NCBI GenBank assembly: GCA_038209555.1 | Contig: JBBQXP010000009.1 | Location: 1 to 46,258, forward strand | Source: DASQGA01 sp038209555 | GTDB lineage: Bacteria; Actinomycetota; Thermoleophilia; Gaiellales; Gaiellaceae | DNA length: 46,258 nucleotides | Reading direction: 5' to 3' | Part shown: positions 23,532 through 32,471 of the stretch, piece by piece | Layout of the letters: every line of letters starts with the position of its first letter | How positions within the stretch are numbered: the stretch's first letter is position 1 | Position numbers and translations under genes: made by a program | The notes under the pieces: model-generated | Databases searched by the model: none | Told to the model about the DNA's origin: nothing | Seen by the model: the letters and a program-made list of their open reading frames with translations, nothing else

Positions 23532-24818
23532 CTAGAAGGTCGCCAAAGCACTCTCGATCTGGCTCGCCATGTCTTTCAGGGCCGAGTCCGGATCGCTCTG
23601 GCCGCTCAACACAGCGTGGACGTTCTTGAAGATCGCCTCGGTGATTTGCGGATAGACCGGCGACACGGGGCGGGGCTTCGCCTGCTCGACCGCCGTGCGA
23701 AGCTGCTCTGCGAACGGCATCGCCTTCTTGACCGCGGGATCGTCATAGGTGGCGGTCACCGTCGGCGGGAGCGACGCCTTGGCGGCCATGACCTTCTGCG
23801 GCTCGGCGCTCGTGACGAAGTTGATGAACTCGAGCGCCGCCTCGGGGTTCTTCGAGTAGGCCGAGATGGCCAGGTCGTAGCCGCCGAGCACGCCTGCGCC
23901 CTTTGCGCCGCCGTAGCTCGGGAAGGTGGTGATGCCGAACTTGCCCTTGATTGTTGGCGACTCGTTGCCGAGCGAGTAAGCGTAAGGCCAGTTCCGCATG
24001 AACGTTGCCTTTCCGGCCTCGAAGGCGCGCCGGGACTCCTCCTCCTTGTACGTCGTCACGGCCTTCGGCACGGCGCCGTCCTGGATGCCCTTCGCCATGA
24101 ACTCGAGCACTGTCTTCGCTTCCGGGGAGTTGATCTCGACCGACTTGCCGTCGTCGGAGAGCACGGTGCCCCCGGCGCTGTAGAGGAGCTCGAGGAAGTT
24201 GACGGTCAGGCCCTCGTATTGGGCGCCCTGGTAGACCAGCCCGTCCTGACTCTGGGCCTGCTTATAGACGTCCTCCCACGTGGTGGGCGCCTGTTTCACC
24301 TGGTCCGTGCGGTAGTAGAGGAAGCCCGCGTTCGTGTTGAACGGGACCGCCCAGTACTTGTCGTTGTAATGCGCCGTTTCGATCGTCGAGGGGATGAACT
24401 CGTCCTTGCGGTCGTCGATTATGGCGGTCAGGTCGGTGAGCCACCCCTGGGCCGCGTACTCGGCCGTCCAGACGACGTCCATCCCGAGCACGTCGCACTC
24501 CGGAGACTTGGCGCGGAGGCGCTGGATCTGCTGTGTCCGCTGCTCGTCTGCCGACTCGGGCAGCTCGATCAGCTTCACCTTCACGTCGGGGTTCTGCTCG
24601 TTGTGCATCTTGATGACCTCTCCGAACGCTCCGGTCGTGTCCTTGCCGATGCACCAGGCGACGGGGCCCTTCGCGCCTTCGGCCGCCGACGGATCGAGGG
24701 TCTTGGCCTCGGGCGTGCCGCCGGTGCTACCGCCACCGCCACCGTCGCCGCCACCGCACGCGGTCAGCGCCGCGACCGCGGCGAAGAGGATCAGGGCCAG
24801 TACAGCCACGCGTCTCAT
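23532..24818 (-). CDS. Sugar-binding lipoprotein of ABC transporter (MalE type)
   Basis: A 428-residue extracellular solute-binding protein, family 1. It has a lipoprotein signal peptide with lipobox LTAC near residue 20, followed by a Gly-rich linker. The body contains the hinge-type segments PFNTNAGFLYYRTD and NWPYAYSLGNES and the C-terminal ALEFINFVTS. The closest types I recall bind maltose or trehalose (LpqY/ThuE-like), consistent with the GH13 enzyme next door. An AGGTGAG Shine-Dalgarno lies upstream of the ATG. First gene of its operon. Confidence 0.93.
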   Translation of the reverse strand: MRRVAVLALILFAAVAALTACGGGDGGGGGSTGGTPEAKTLDPSAAEGAKGPVAWCIGKDTTGAFGEVIKMHNEQNPDVKVKLIELPESADEQRTQQIQRLRAKSPECDVLGMDVVWTAEYAAQGWLTDLTAIIDDRKDEFIPSTIETAHYNDKYWAVPFNTNAGFLYYRTDQVKQAPTTWEDVYKQAQSQDGLVYQGAQYEGLTVNFLELLYSAGGTVLSDDGKSVEINSPEAKTVLEFMAKGIQDGAVPKAVTTYKEEESRRAFEAGKATFMRNWPYAYSLGNESPTIKGKFGITTFPSYGGAKGAGVLGGYDLAISAYSKNPEAALEFINFVTSAEPQKVMAAKASLPPTVTATYDDPAVKKAMPFAEQLRTAVEQAKPRPVSPVYPQITEAIFKNVHAVLSGQSDPDSALKDMASQIESALATF

Positions 24819-25015
24819 TCAGCTCACCTCTCTAGCCGCCGGGACCCGGCGATTCGTTGGCATCGGTCGAACAGTTTACCCCCGGTCCGGCGGGGGCGAA
24901 ACTTGAGGCGGAGCGGCCCGTGCGCCCGCTCGGGAGACCGAGGCGGGACCACTCGGCCGGCCTCCGGCACAGGCGCGAATCCTCGCCCGGCACGCCGCCC
25001 GAGGATTCCGCTCGC

Positions 25016-25045
25016 TTGACCGCCGCTCGTTCGACTGACTACGCT
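25016..25045 (+). promoter_or_regulatory. Promoter for small CxxC protein
   Basis: TTGACC (25016-25021) and TACGCT (25040-25045) are 18 bases apart. With initiation near 25052 the leader would be about 35 bases, carrying GAGGGAG before the TTG start. The rest of the gap 24819-25015 shows no gene. Confidence 0.5.
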
Positions 25046-25086
25046 AAAAGCGCACCGGTAATTTCCGTCAGACGAGGGAGACGTCA

Positions 25087-25284
25087 TTGGCCCGTAAGAC
25101 CGTCCTAGTGTGTGACGATTGTGGTAAGGAAGTCGAAGAGGGAAAAGGCGCGACTCTTCGCGTGACCTTTTCCGACGCACGCCGCGGCGCGAAGGCCGCA
25201 GATCTCTGCGACAACTGCGCCGGCAAAATGCCCGGAACGCCGGCTGCGCGGCGCGGCCGGCGGCCGAAGTCCGTCGCGGCCTAA
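25087..25284 (+). CDS. Small CxxC-CxxC (putative zinc-binding) protein
   Basis: A 65-residue basic protein starting MARKTVLVCDDCGKEVEE. Two CxxC pairs, CDDC and CDNC about 30 residues apart, suggest one zinc ribbon. The tail (TPAARRGRRPKSV) is rich in Arg/Lys and ends in an AT-hook-like RRGRRP, so nucleic-acid contact is possible. The start is TTG with a good Shine-Dalgarno and a recognisable promoter. No precise family name is given. A hairpin lies between it and addB. Confidence 0.75.
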   Translation: MARKTVLVCDDCGKEVEEGKGATLRVTFSDARRGAKAADLCDNCAGKMPGTPAARRGRRPKSVAA

Positions 25285-25306
25285 GCCCGATCCCGCCTAG
25301 GCCCGA

Positions 25307-25331
25307 GCCCACCGGCGATCAGCCGGTGGGC
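25307..25331 (+). terminator. Hairpin after small CxxC gene
   Basis: A perfect 10-bp stem (GCCCACCGGC / GCCGGTGGGC) with a GATCA loop lies 22 bases after the stop. No U-tract follows, so termination is plausible but unproven. It ends five bases before the addB -10-like box. Confidence 0.5.
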
Positions 25332-25335
25332 GGCC

Positions 25336-25341
25336 TAGAAT
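25336..25341 (+). promoter_or_regulatory. -10-like box before addB
   Basis: TAGAAT begins exactly 12 bases before the addB GTG and no Shine-Dalgarno is evident between them; consistent with leaderless transcription. Confidence 0.42.
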
Positions 25342-25347
25342 GGTGGG

Positions 25348-28281
25348 GTGGCGTTGGCTCTGCTCGTCGGCCCGGCGAACGCCGGCAAGGTTGCGCGTCT
25401 CCTCGATCTGTACCTCGCCTCGCTCGACCGCGAGCCAGTTCTTATCGTTCCCACGCGCGGCGACGTGGAGCGCGTCGAGCGTGAACTGCTAACTCGGTCC
25501 CCGGGTCTCTTCGGAGGCTGGATCGGGACGTTCGACGACCTCTTCCGGCGCATTCTTGCAAGGGGCGACGACGGCCGGAAGCCGCAGCTGACGCCCGTCC
25601 AGCGCTCGCTTCTCCTCTCTCGCGTCATCGCCGGAGCGTCGTTGAACGGCCTCTCCGCATCGGCGCGTTTTCCTGGGTTTGCGGACGCGCTCGGGGACGC
25701 GATCGCCGACCTCGAATCGGGTCTGCTCGGTCCGAATGACGTCGACGGAGACCTCGCGCGGCTCTACGCCTCTTACCGGAGCGAGCTCGACCGCCTCGGG
25801 CTCTCCGACGCCGACCTCGAGCGCGGACGAGCCGCGGACCTCATCGCAAGCGAGCTTTCAGCCTGGAGCGGGGAGCCGCTCTTCGCCTACGGCTTCGAGG
25901 ACCTGACGGGCGCCCAATGGAAGCTCCTCGAGGCGCTCGCGGGCCGGACGGAGGTGACCGTCTCCCTTCCCTACGAGGCGGGTCGGCCGGTCTTCGCGTC
26001 GCTTCAGCGGACGGCGACTGATCTGACCTCTCTCTCGGGTGATCGGATCGAGGAACTGGGACCGCAGGACTGGTACGACGCACCGGCGCTCGCCCATCTC
26101 GCCGACACGCTCTTCGAGGAGGCCAGCCCCGAGCCCCCGCCGCTTGACGGTGCCGTGCGTTTCCTCGAGGCCGCGGGATCCCGCGGGGGGCTCGAGCTGG
26201 TGGGTGACGAGATCCTGGCGCTCCTGCGCTCCGGGCTTCCGGCCCAGGAGATCGCGGTCGTCTGCCCTAGCATCGAGCGCTACCGGGCACCGCTCGAGAC
26301 CGCCTTCGGGTCGCTCGGAGTCCCCTACGCGATCGAGGGTCGCGTGGCGCTTCCGAAGACAGCGTTCGGGCATGCCCTCATGGGACTTCTTCGCTTCGCG
26401 TGGCTCGGGGGCTCCCGGCGCGATCTCTTCTCCTTCCTCCGCTCACCCTATTCGGGCCTGCCCCGGACCCGGGCCGACTTCGTGGAGGGACGGCTGCGCG
26501 GCCGCGCCGTCTCGGAGGCCACGAGGGTGGAGGAGGAGGCGCTCCGGGTGCTGGGCCATCCGATTCCGGCCCTTGCCGACCTTCGGGCTGCCGAGGACCT
26601 CGGCCTCGCGGTGCAGGCGCTCGCGCGGACGATGTTGCGCGCTGCATACGGGCTCGAGTCTCCGCCCACCGCAACGGAAACGCACCTCGACCTCCGTGCC
26701 TACGAGTGTGTCGGTGACGTCACCTCGGAGCTCGAGGGCTGGGCGAGGCTCACGGAGCCAGTCTCCCGTGAAGCCGTCGTTTCGGCCCTCGAGCACGGGT
26801 CTGTCCGGCTTCCCAGTGCGCGCGATCCTGGTTACGTCGCCGTCCTCGACCTCCTACGTGTTCGGACACGGCGATTCGCAGCCGTCTTCCTGCTCGGGCT
26901 CGAGGAAGGCACCTTCCCGCGACGGGCGACCGAGACCCCGTTTCTCTCGGACGACGCCCGGCGCGAGGTCGAGACCAAGGGGCAGGGCCGGCGCCTCGTC
27001 CGGCCGGATCAGCTCGCCCGCGACCGGTATCTGTTCTACACCGCCTGTACCCGACCCTGGAAGCGCCTCACCCTCGTTCGCGAGGCCGCCTCCGACGACG
27101 GCCGGCCTCGCGAGCCGAGTCCCTTCTACGAAGAGGTGCGGAGCCGCTTCGCGCCGGCCGAAGTCGATCGCTGGACGAGGCGGCGGCTTCTGTCAGCACT
27201 CGCGTGGGACGTGGAGCGGGCGCCGACCGAGCGGGAACGGCTCCGAGCGACCGCATCCCTCGCCGCGGGGGACGACTCCGAGGCGCGGGCTCTCGCGGTT
27301 GCGAACGGCTGGGAGCGGCGGATCGAGCGGGCGCTGAATGCCTTCTCACGCGAGACGAAGCTGACCCACCCCGCTGTCGTGGCCGAGCTCCGGGAGCAGA
27401 CCCGCTATCCGGTCACCGCGCTCGAGATGTTCGGAGACTGCTCGTCCATGTGGCTCTTCAATCGTGTCGTCGACCCGAGGACGATCGACGCCGAGCTGGA
27501 CCCGCGCCTTCGCGGCCAGGTGGCCCACCAGGCGCTCTACAAGTTCTACAGCGGGCTGCCGAAGCGGATGGGAGTCGAACGGCTCGATCGCGAGAGTCTG
27601 GACGAGGGCATCGCATTTCTGCGGGAGTGCCTCGCCGAAGCTGTCGCCGGCCAGGTACGCATGGACCTCTCCGATGTCGAACTGCTCGAGCTGGAGGGAA
27701 CCCTCGCGCGCGATCTCGAGCTTTTCGTCCGGCAGGAGCTCGAGCTCGCGTTCCCACTCGTCCCGCGGCGCTTCGAGGTTGCCTTCGGCAGCGATCGCGC
27801 GGCGGTCGAGCTTCAGCGGGGCCTCGACCTCGGCGACTTCACCCTGTCGGGCAAGATCGACCGGATCGATGTCGACCCGTTCAGCGCACGGGGGATCGTT
27901 CAGGACTACAAGTCCGGGAAAACGTCGCATTCCGCGGCCCAGATCGAGTCGGAGGGCAGGCTGCAGATCCCGCTCTACATCCTTGCCCTGCGCGACCTGG
28001 TCGGCATCGAGCCGATCGGCGGTCTCTACCGCGCATTGGCCGGCTCGCGGGAGGCACGCGGGCTCCTCCGCGAGGATGCGAAGGAGTCTGACGTTCCCGG
28101 CCTGAAGAGGGCTGACTACCTGGACGAAGAGGCCTTCTGGAGCCAGGTCGAGGCTGCAAAGGAGCTTGCCCGTGTCGCCGTGGAGCGGATGCGCGCAGGC
28201 GACGTCCAGCACGACCCGCGGGGCGGGACCTGCCCGACCTGGTGTGACCGCTGGTCGATGTGCAGGGTGAGGCGAGCTTGA
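25348..28281 (+). CDS. addB: AddB-like nuclease subunit of RecBCD-type complex
   Basis: A 977-residue subunit of an AddAB-type helicase-nuclease for double-strand break resection. The N-terminal P-loop region reads LLVGPANAGKV, a Walker A with Val in place of the final Ser/Thr, so ATPase activity is doubtful. The C-terminal PD-(D/E)XK nuclease shows the Asp in GKIDRIDVDP and QDYKSGKT. Four cysteines expected of the iron-sulphur staple are visible: FGDCSSMW before, and CPTWCDRWSMC after the nuclease. It is followed by addA after 82 bases. GTG start supported by the upstream box. Confidence 0.9.
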   Translation: MALALLVGPANAGKVARLLDLYLASLDREPVLIVPTRGDVERVERELLTRSPGLFGGWIGTFDDLFRRILARGDDGRKPQLTPVQRSLLLSRVIAGASLNGLSASARFPGFADALGDAIADLESGLLGPNDVDGDLARLYASYRSELDRLGLSDADLERGRAADLIASELSAWSGEPLFAYGFEDLTGAQWKLLEALAGRTEVTVSLPYEAGRPVFASLQRTATDLTSLSGDRIEELGPQDWYDAPALAHLADTLFEEASPEPPPLDGAVRFLEAAGSRGGLELVGDEILALLRSGLPAQEIAVVCPSIERYRAPLETAFGSLGVPYAIEGRVALPKTAFGHALMGLLRFAWLGGSRRDLFSFLRSPYSGLPRTRADFVEGRLRGRAVSEATRVEEEALRVLGHPIPALADLRAAEDLGLAVQALARTMLRAAYGLESPPTATETHLDLRAYECVGDVTSELEGWARLTEPVSREAVVSALEHGSVRLPSARDPGYVAVLDLLRVRTRRFAAVFLLGLEEGTFPRRATETPFLSDDARREVETKGQGRRLVRPDQLARDRYLFYTACTRPWKRLTLVREAASDDGRPREPSPFYEEVRSRFAPAEVDRWTRRRLLSALAWDVERAPTERERLRATASLAAGDDSEARALAVANGWERRIERALNAFSRETKLTHPAVVAELREQTRYPVTALEMFGDCSSMWLFNRVVDPRTIDAELDPRLRGQVAHQALYKFYSGLPKRMGVERLDRESLDEGIAFLRECLAEAVAGQVRMDLSDVELLELEGTLARDLELFVRQELELAFPLVPRRFEVAFGSDRAAVELQRGLDLGDFTLSGKIDRIDVDPFSARGIVQDYKSGKTSHSAAQIESEGRLQIPLYILALRDLVGIEPIGGLYRALAGSREARGLLREDAKESDVPGLKRADYLDEEAFWSQVEAAKELARVAVERMRAGDVQHDPRGGTCPTWCDRWSMCRVRRA

Positions 28282-28286
28282 CGTAC

Positions 28287-28315
28287 CCGCGGAGAATGCT
28301 GCGCATTTTCCGCGG
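28287..28315 (+). repeat. Interspersed palindrome, copy 2
   Basis: A 13-bp stem (CCGCGGAGAATGC / GCATTTTCCGCGG, one G-U pair) with a TGC loop lies six bases after the addB stop. Core, loop and the downstream TCGCTTGGCTCG resemble the copy at 16327-16355. Confidence 0.65.
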
Positions 28316-28363
28316 CGGAGGGCTGTCGCATCGCTTGGCTCGTGCCTTGGCCGGGGATTCTCG

Positions 28364-31300
28364 ATGACGGCTACGACCCCTAATCCCGAGCAGATCGCGG
28401 CCATTGAGGAGACTGGGGTTGTCTTTGTCTCCGCCGGAGCGGGCACCGGAAAGACCACCGTGCTCGTGGAGCGGTTCGTCAAGGCCGTCTGCGAGCGCGG
28501 GCTCTCGATCGATTCGGTCCTCGTGATCACGTACACCGAACGGGCGGCAGGCGAGCTGCGGAGCAGGATCAGAGATCGCCTTGTCGAGCTAGAGCGCCAC
28601 GATCTGGCGCGGGAGATCGACCGCGCGTGGATCTCGACCATCCACGGCTTTTGCTCCCGCCTTCTCCGAAACCATCCGTTCGAGGCCGGCCTCGACCCTC
28701 GCTTCCGCGTTCTCGATGCCAGCCACGCAAGCGTTCTTCGCTCCGAGGCGTTCGAAGCAGCTCTCCTCGAGTTCTGCGGCGACCGGGACCCGGACCGGGT
28801 GAGGCTGCTCGCGACGTATGGGGCGGCCCGGCTCGCCCGGATGCTAATCGGGGTCTTCGAGCGGCTCCGCTCCGCGGGGAGGCCGCTCGAGCTCCGAGCT
28901 GGTGAAGGAGTGAGGCTGGCCGAGCGCCTCGCCGAGCTCCAGGAGATGGCCACCCTGACGCACTCTCTGACCGAAGACCACCCTGAGGGTCGCGTGCTCG
29001 TCGAGCGCACCCTGGAGCTTCTCTCCCCACCGCCGCCCGCGGAGCGCCTGCTCGATCTGTCGGAGCTGCGCGTCCAGGGCGCCGGGGCGGAGCGGTTCGC
29101 CTCGTATGGTGAGGCCCTTACTGCCGTCGAGAGCGCCGCGTTGGACGAGGTCGCGGCCCGCGACCGGGGCCTGCTCGAGGACCTCCTCGTCGGGTTCGAT
29201 CGCGCCTACGCTGAGGCGAAGTCGCGCGAATCGGCACTCGACTTTGAGGATCTCCAGCTCGTCGCTCGGGATCTCCTGCGCCGCCACGAGGCTGTTCGCG
29301 AGCAGACGAGCTGGCGTTTTCGCTCGATCATGGTGGACGAGTTCCAGGACACGAACCGGCTCCAGTGCGAGCTCGTCGACCTGCTCGGCGCCGACGAGCT
29401 CTTCTTCGTCGGGGATGAGTTCCAGTCGATCTACCGCTTCCGCCATGCGGATGTGGAGGTCTTCCGCGAGCGGCGGGCGGCAAGCGAGGGCGTCCTCGCG
29501 CTCACGCGCAACTACCGCTCGCGGCCTGAGGTATTGGGGATCGTCAACCACCTCTTCGGCACCGAGTTCGGCACCAACTTCGAGCCGCTGGTCGCGGCCG
29601 GCAGGTTCCCCGACCCGTTGTTCGGCCCCGGAGTTGAGCTTCTCGTCACCGACAAGTCGACCTACCGCGGAGCGAAGACGCACTGGCGCACCGCTGAGGC
29701 GCGCCACGTCGCCCAGCGCGTTCGGGCGCTGGTCGATGCAGGCGAGGCGACGCCGGGCGAAATCGTGCTTCTCTTCATGGCCGGAACCGACGCCGAGCGC
29801 TACGAGGAGGCACTCCGAGAGGAAGGACTCCCGACCCACCGCGCTGCCGGCCGAGGCTACTTCGGCCAGCAGCAGGTCGTTGATCTCGTCTCCTACTTGC
29901 GGCTACTGCACAACCGCTACGACGACGAGGCGCTCGTGACCGTGCTCGCGTCGCCCTTCGTCGGGGTTTCGAACGACGCGCTCGTCCTGCTCCGACGGGC
30001 CGCAGGCCGCCGCCCGCTCTTCACGGGCCTGGAGCGCGAGTTGCCGGCTGCGCTCGGCCAGAAGGATCGACGGCTCTTCGTCGCCTTCCGCCAGCGGTAC
30101 GACCGCCTTGTCAAGGCCTCTGCCCGCCTCGGGCTCGAGCGCCTGTGCGAGGAGATCATCGTCGCCCACGACTACGACCTCGCCGTGCTCGCCCGCTGGG
30201 ACGGCCGCCGCCGCTACGCGAACCTGCGGAAGCTTGCGCGGCTCGCGCGCTCCTACGAGGACCTGAGGGGGCCGGACATCGAGGGCTTCGTCCGCTTCCT
30301 CCGCGACCAGGAGGCGGCTGGTGCCAAGGAGGTCGAAGCCGTCGCCGAGGAGGAGGGCGCAGAGGCGGTGCGGCTCCTCACCGTCCACTCTGCCAAGGGA
30401 CTCGAGTTCAAGGTCGTTGTGCTCGCGGATGCAGGCCGAAACCCACCCTCCCCGTCCCCCGACGAGATTCTCTGCCTCCCCGACGGACGGTTCGGCTTCC
30501 GCTTCGTCGACCCGGCGACCGGCGAGCGGAGCGAGGCCTTCGACTACGACGAGGTGAAACAGGCCGAGTCGGCAGCGGAGCAGGCGGAGGGCCGCCGCCT
30601 CCTCTACGTAGCCATGACGCGGGCTATCGACCGCCTGATTGTTTCCGGCGCCGTCGATCCTACGAGCCGCCGTGATGACCGGGCACCCATCCGGTGGGTT
30701 CTCGACGGACTCGACGCGGACCTCCCCGAGGACGGGCCGGTCGAGCTCGAGCGGGGGGATGGCCGAGTGCTCGTCCGCGTCGATCGACGTGAGGACGAGG
30801 CCGAGCCCGACCCGGATGGGCTACGAGAGCCGCAACTCGAGCTGTTCGCGGCGGGCGAGGGCGGCTCCATGCGCGTGGCCCCGACGCTTCCCGATCTCGT
30901 CCCTCCGTCCGTTCCGCCGGGTCATCGGATCAGGCGGCTCTCCTACAGCGCGCTCGCCCTCTTCGAGCGCTGTGCCTACCGCTTCTACGCGGAGCGAATC
31001 GTCGGGCTTTCCCCGAACGACGGCGACGGGGCGGTCCCGGGGGGCACAGGCGGTCTCGCGGCGACGGAGATCGGCGACGCCGTCCACGTCCTGCTCGAGG
31101 TCGATGCGCCGGCTGCCGAGGTGCGCGAGCGGGTGCTGACACGCTACCCAGCCGCAACAGATGAAGACATCGAGCGAGTCGAGCGCCTTGTAGCCGCATG
31201 GCACGACTCGCCTTTCGCTCGCCGCCTCGCCGCCCTAGAGGGCGTGCTGCCCGAGCGTCTCTTCGCCTTCGAACACGATGGAGTGCTCTTGCATGGGCGG

Positions 31301-31684
31301 CTCGACCTTCTACGCCTGCACGAAGGCCATGCCCTGGTCGTCGACTACAAGACGAACCGCCTCGAGGAGACGTCCCCCGCGGAGGCCGTCGAGTCCGACT
31401 ACGTGCTGCAGCGGCTCGTCTACGCCCTCGCCGCCTTCCGGGCCGGAGCCGACGAAGTCGAGGTGGCCTACGTCTTCCTTGAGCGTCCGGACGAGCCGGT
31501 CATCTCGACCTTCGAGCGGTCCCAAATCCCTGTTCTCGAAGCGGAGCTCACCGCCGCCATCGACCGCATTCAGGAAGGGCAGTTCCGCCCGACTCCGAGC
31601 GAGTTCATCTGCCCGGGTTGCCCGGCACTCGACGTCGTCTGCGCCGGGCCTCGTCTCCTCCACCCGGATTCAGCGCCGGCCTAG
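28364..31684 (+). CDS. addA: AddA-like UvrD-family helicase-nuclease
   Basis: A 1106-residue SF1A helicase with nuclease domain, partner of AddB. Helicase motifs: Walker A SAGAGTGKTTV, Ia ITYTERAAGELRSR, II MVDEFQDTNRLQ, III FVGDEFQSIYRFR, IV LTRNYRS, V LTVHSAKGLEFKVVV, VI LLYVAMTRAIDRL. The C-terminal RecB-type nuclease contains LVVDYKTNRLEE. Cysteines in FERCAYRFYAE and CPGCPALDVVC resemble an iron-sulphur staple. It unwinds and degrades broken ends. ATG start at 28364. An endonuclease III gene follows, making a repair cluster. Confidence 0.93.
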   Translation: MTATTPNPEQIAAIEETGVVFVSAGAGTGKTTVLVERFVKAVCERGLSIDSVLVITYTERAAGELRSRIRDRLVELERHDLAREIDRAWISTIHGFCSRLLRNHPFEAGLDPRFRVLDASHASVLRSEAFEAALLEFCGDRDPDRVRLLATYGAARLARMLIGVFERLRSAGRPLELRAGEGVRLAERLAELQEMATLTHSLTEDHPEGRVLVERTLELLSPPPPAERLLDLSELRVQGAGAERFASYGEALTAVESAALDEVAARDRGLLEDLLVGFDRAYAEAKSRESALDFEDLQLVARDLLRRHEAVREQTSWRFRSIMVDEFQDTNRLQCELVDLLGADELFFVGDEFQSIYRFRHADVEVFRERRAASEGVLALTRNYRSRPEVLGIVNHLFGTEFGTNFEPLVAAGRFPDPLFGPGVELLVTDKSTYRGAKTHWRTAEARHVAQRVRALVDAGEATPGEIVLLFMAGTDAERYEEALREEGLPTHRAAGRGYFGQQQVVDLVSYLRLLHNRYDDEALVTVLASPFVGVSNDALVLLRRAAGRRPLFTGLERELPAALGQKDRRLFVAFRQRYDRLVKASARLGLERLCEEIIVAHDYDLAVLARWDGRRRYANLRKLARLARSYEDLRGPDIEGFVRFLRDQEAAGAKEVEAVAEEEGAEAVRLLTVHSAKGLEFKVVVLADAGRNPPSPSPDEILCLPDGRFGFRFVDPATGERSEAFDYDEVKQAESAAEQAEGRRLLYVAMTRAIDRLIVSGAVDPTSRRDDRAPIRWVLDGLDADLPEDGPVELERGDGRVLVRVDRREDEAEPDPDGLREPQLELFAAGEGGSMRVAPTLPDLVPPSVPPGHRIRRLSYSALALFERCAYRFYAERIVGLSPNDGDGAVPGGTGGLAATEIGDAVHVLLEVDAPAAEVRERVLTRYPAATDEDIERVERLVAAWHDSPFARRLAALEGVLPERLFAFEHDGVLLHGRLDLLRLHEGHALVVDYKTNRLEETSPAEAVESDYVLQRLVYALAAFRAGADEVEVAYVFLERPDEPVISTFERSQIPVLEAELTAAIDRIQEGQFRPTPSEFICPGCPALDVVCAGPRLLHPDSAPA

Positions 31685-31728
31685 ATGGCTGATCAGCACT
31701 TGCACGCCAGTCACCGATCAACCACCTG

Positions 31729-32394
31729 ATGCGAAGCTACGTCGCCGAAGCGCGGCGGCGCGTGGGTCCGAAGCGACTCCGGATCCGCCCGGTGATCGAG
31801 CGCCTCGCGCGCGAGCATCCGGACGCAACGATTGCGCTCCGGTTCCGAAACGATCTCGAGCTCCTCGTCTCGGTCATGCTTTCCGCCCAGACGACGGACG
31901 TGACCGTGAACCGTGTCACCGAGAGCCTCTTTCGCAAGTACCAAAGCCCCGAGGACTACCTGGCGGTACCGCTCGACGAGCTCGAGCGGGACCTGAGGCC
32001 GACCGGCACCTTCAGGCAGAAGGCCAGGAACCTGAGAGGGGCGATGGCGATGCTGCTCGAAGAGCTCGGCGGCGAGGTGCCGCTCCGGATCGAGGATCTC
32101 GTGCGACTACCCGGAGTCGGGAGAAAGACGGCGAACGTCGTCGCCGCGGAGCGCGGGGCGACGCAGGGGATCGTCGTGGACACCCACGTACGCCGACTCT
32201 CGCAGCGGCTCGGCTTCACCCGGCAGGAGGATCCGGTCAAGATCGAGCGGGACCTGCGGCGTCTCGTTCCTCGGGAGGACTGGGCGCGATTCCCGCATCT
32301 CCTCATCTGGCACGGGCGCCGCGTTTGTCTCGCACGCCGCCCCCGTTGCGATCGGTGCGTCGTGAACGACCTCTGCCCCTCGAGCCGCGCTTAG
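31729..32394 (+). CDS. nth: Endonuclease III
   Basis: A 221-residue base-excision-repair DNA glycosylase/AP lyase for oxidised pyrimidines. Helix-hairpin-helix LPGVGRKTANVV includes the catalytic Lys, and the catalytic Asp is in VVDTHVRRLSQRL. The C-terminal 4Fe-4S motif has the exact C-x6-C-x2-C-x5-C spacing (CLARRPRCDRCVVNDLC). DNA-contact segment LLVSVMLSAQTTD is present. It follows addA by 44 bases and may be co-transcribed. Confidence 0.96.
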   Translation: MRSYVAEARRRVGPKRLRIRPVIERLAREHPDATIALRFRNDLELLVSVMLSAQTTDVTVNRVTESLFRKYQSPEDYLAVPLDELERDLRPTGTFRQKARNLRGAMAMLLEELGGEVPLRIEDLVRLPGVGRKTANVVAAERGATQGIVVDTHVRRLSQRLGFTRQEDPVKIERDLRRLVPREDWARFPHLLIWHGRRVCLARRPRCDRCVVNDLCPSSRA

Positions 32395-32457
32395 ATCGGA
32401 CACAGTCCAGGCCCTCTTCCTGTGCGAGCCGTGCGCCACTCGTGCGGTGATCCGACC

Positions 32458-32463
32458 TAGTGT
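32458..32463 (+). promoter_or_regulatory. -10-like box before hypothetical gene
   Basis: TAGTGT begins 14 bases before the ATG at 32472. Confidence 0.25.
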
Positions 32464-32471
32464 GAGCCGGG

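Noticed and set aside
23322..25019. Long open frame of 565 codons on the plus strand
   Set aside because: It is antisense to the binding-protein and permease genes, whose products match known families; a GC-rich shadow frame.
27346..29010. Minus-strand open frame of 554 codons spanning addB-addA
   Set aside because: Antisense to both helicase/nuclease genes, low-complexity, no family resemblance.
9495..31725. Similar strings CCGATCGACCATC (about 9498), CCGATCAACCACC (about 31714) and CCAATCAACCATC (about 17701) near gene ends
   Set aside because: Part of the third copy is coding (last codons of the dehydrogenase), spacing to genes differs, and the match is short; chance is likely.
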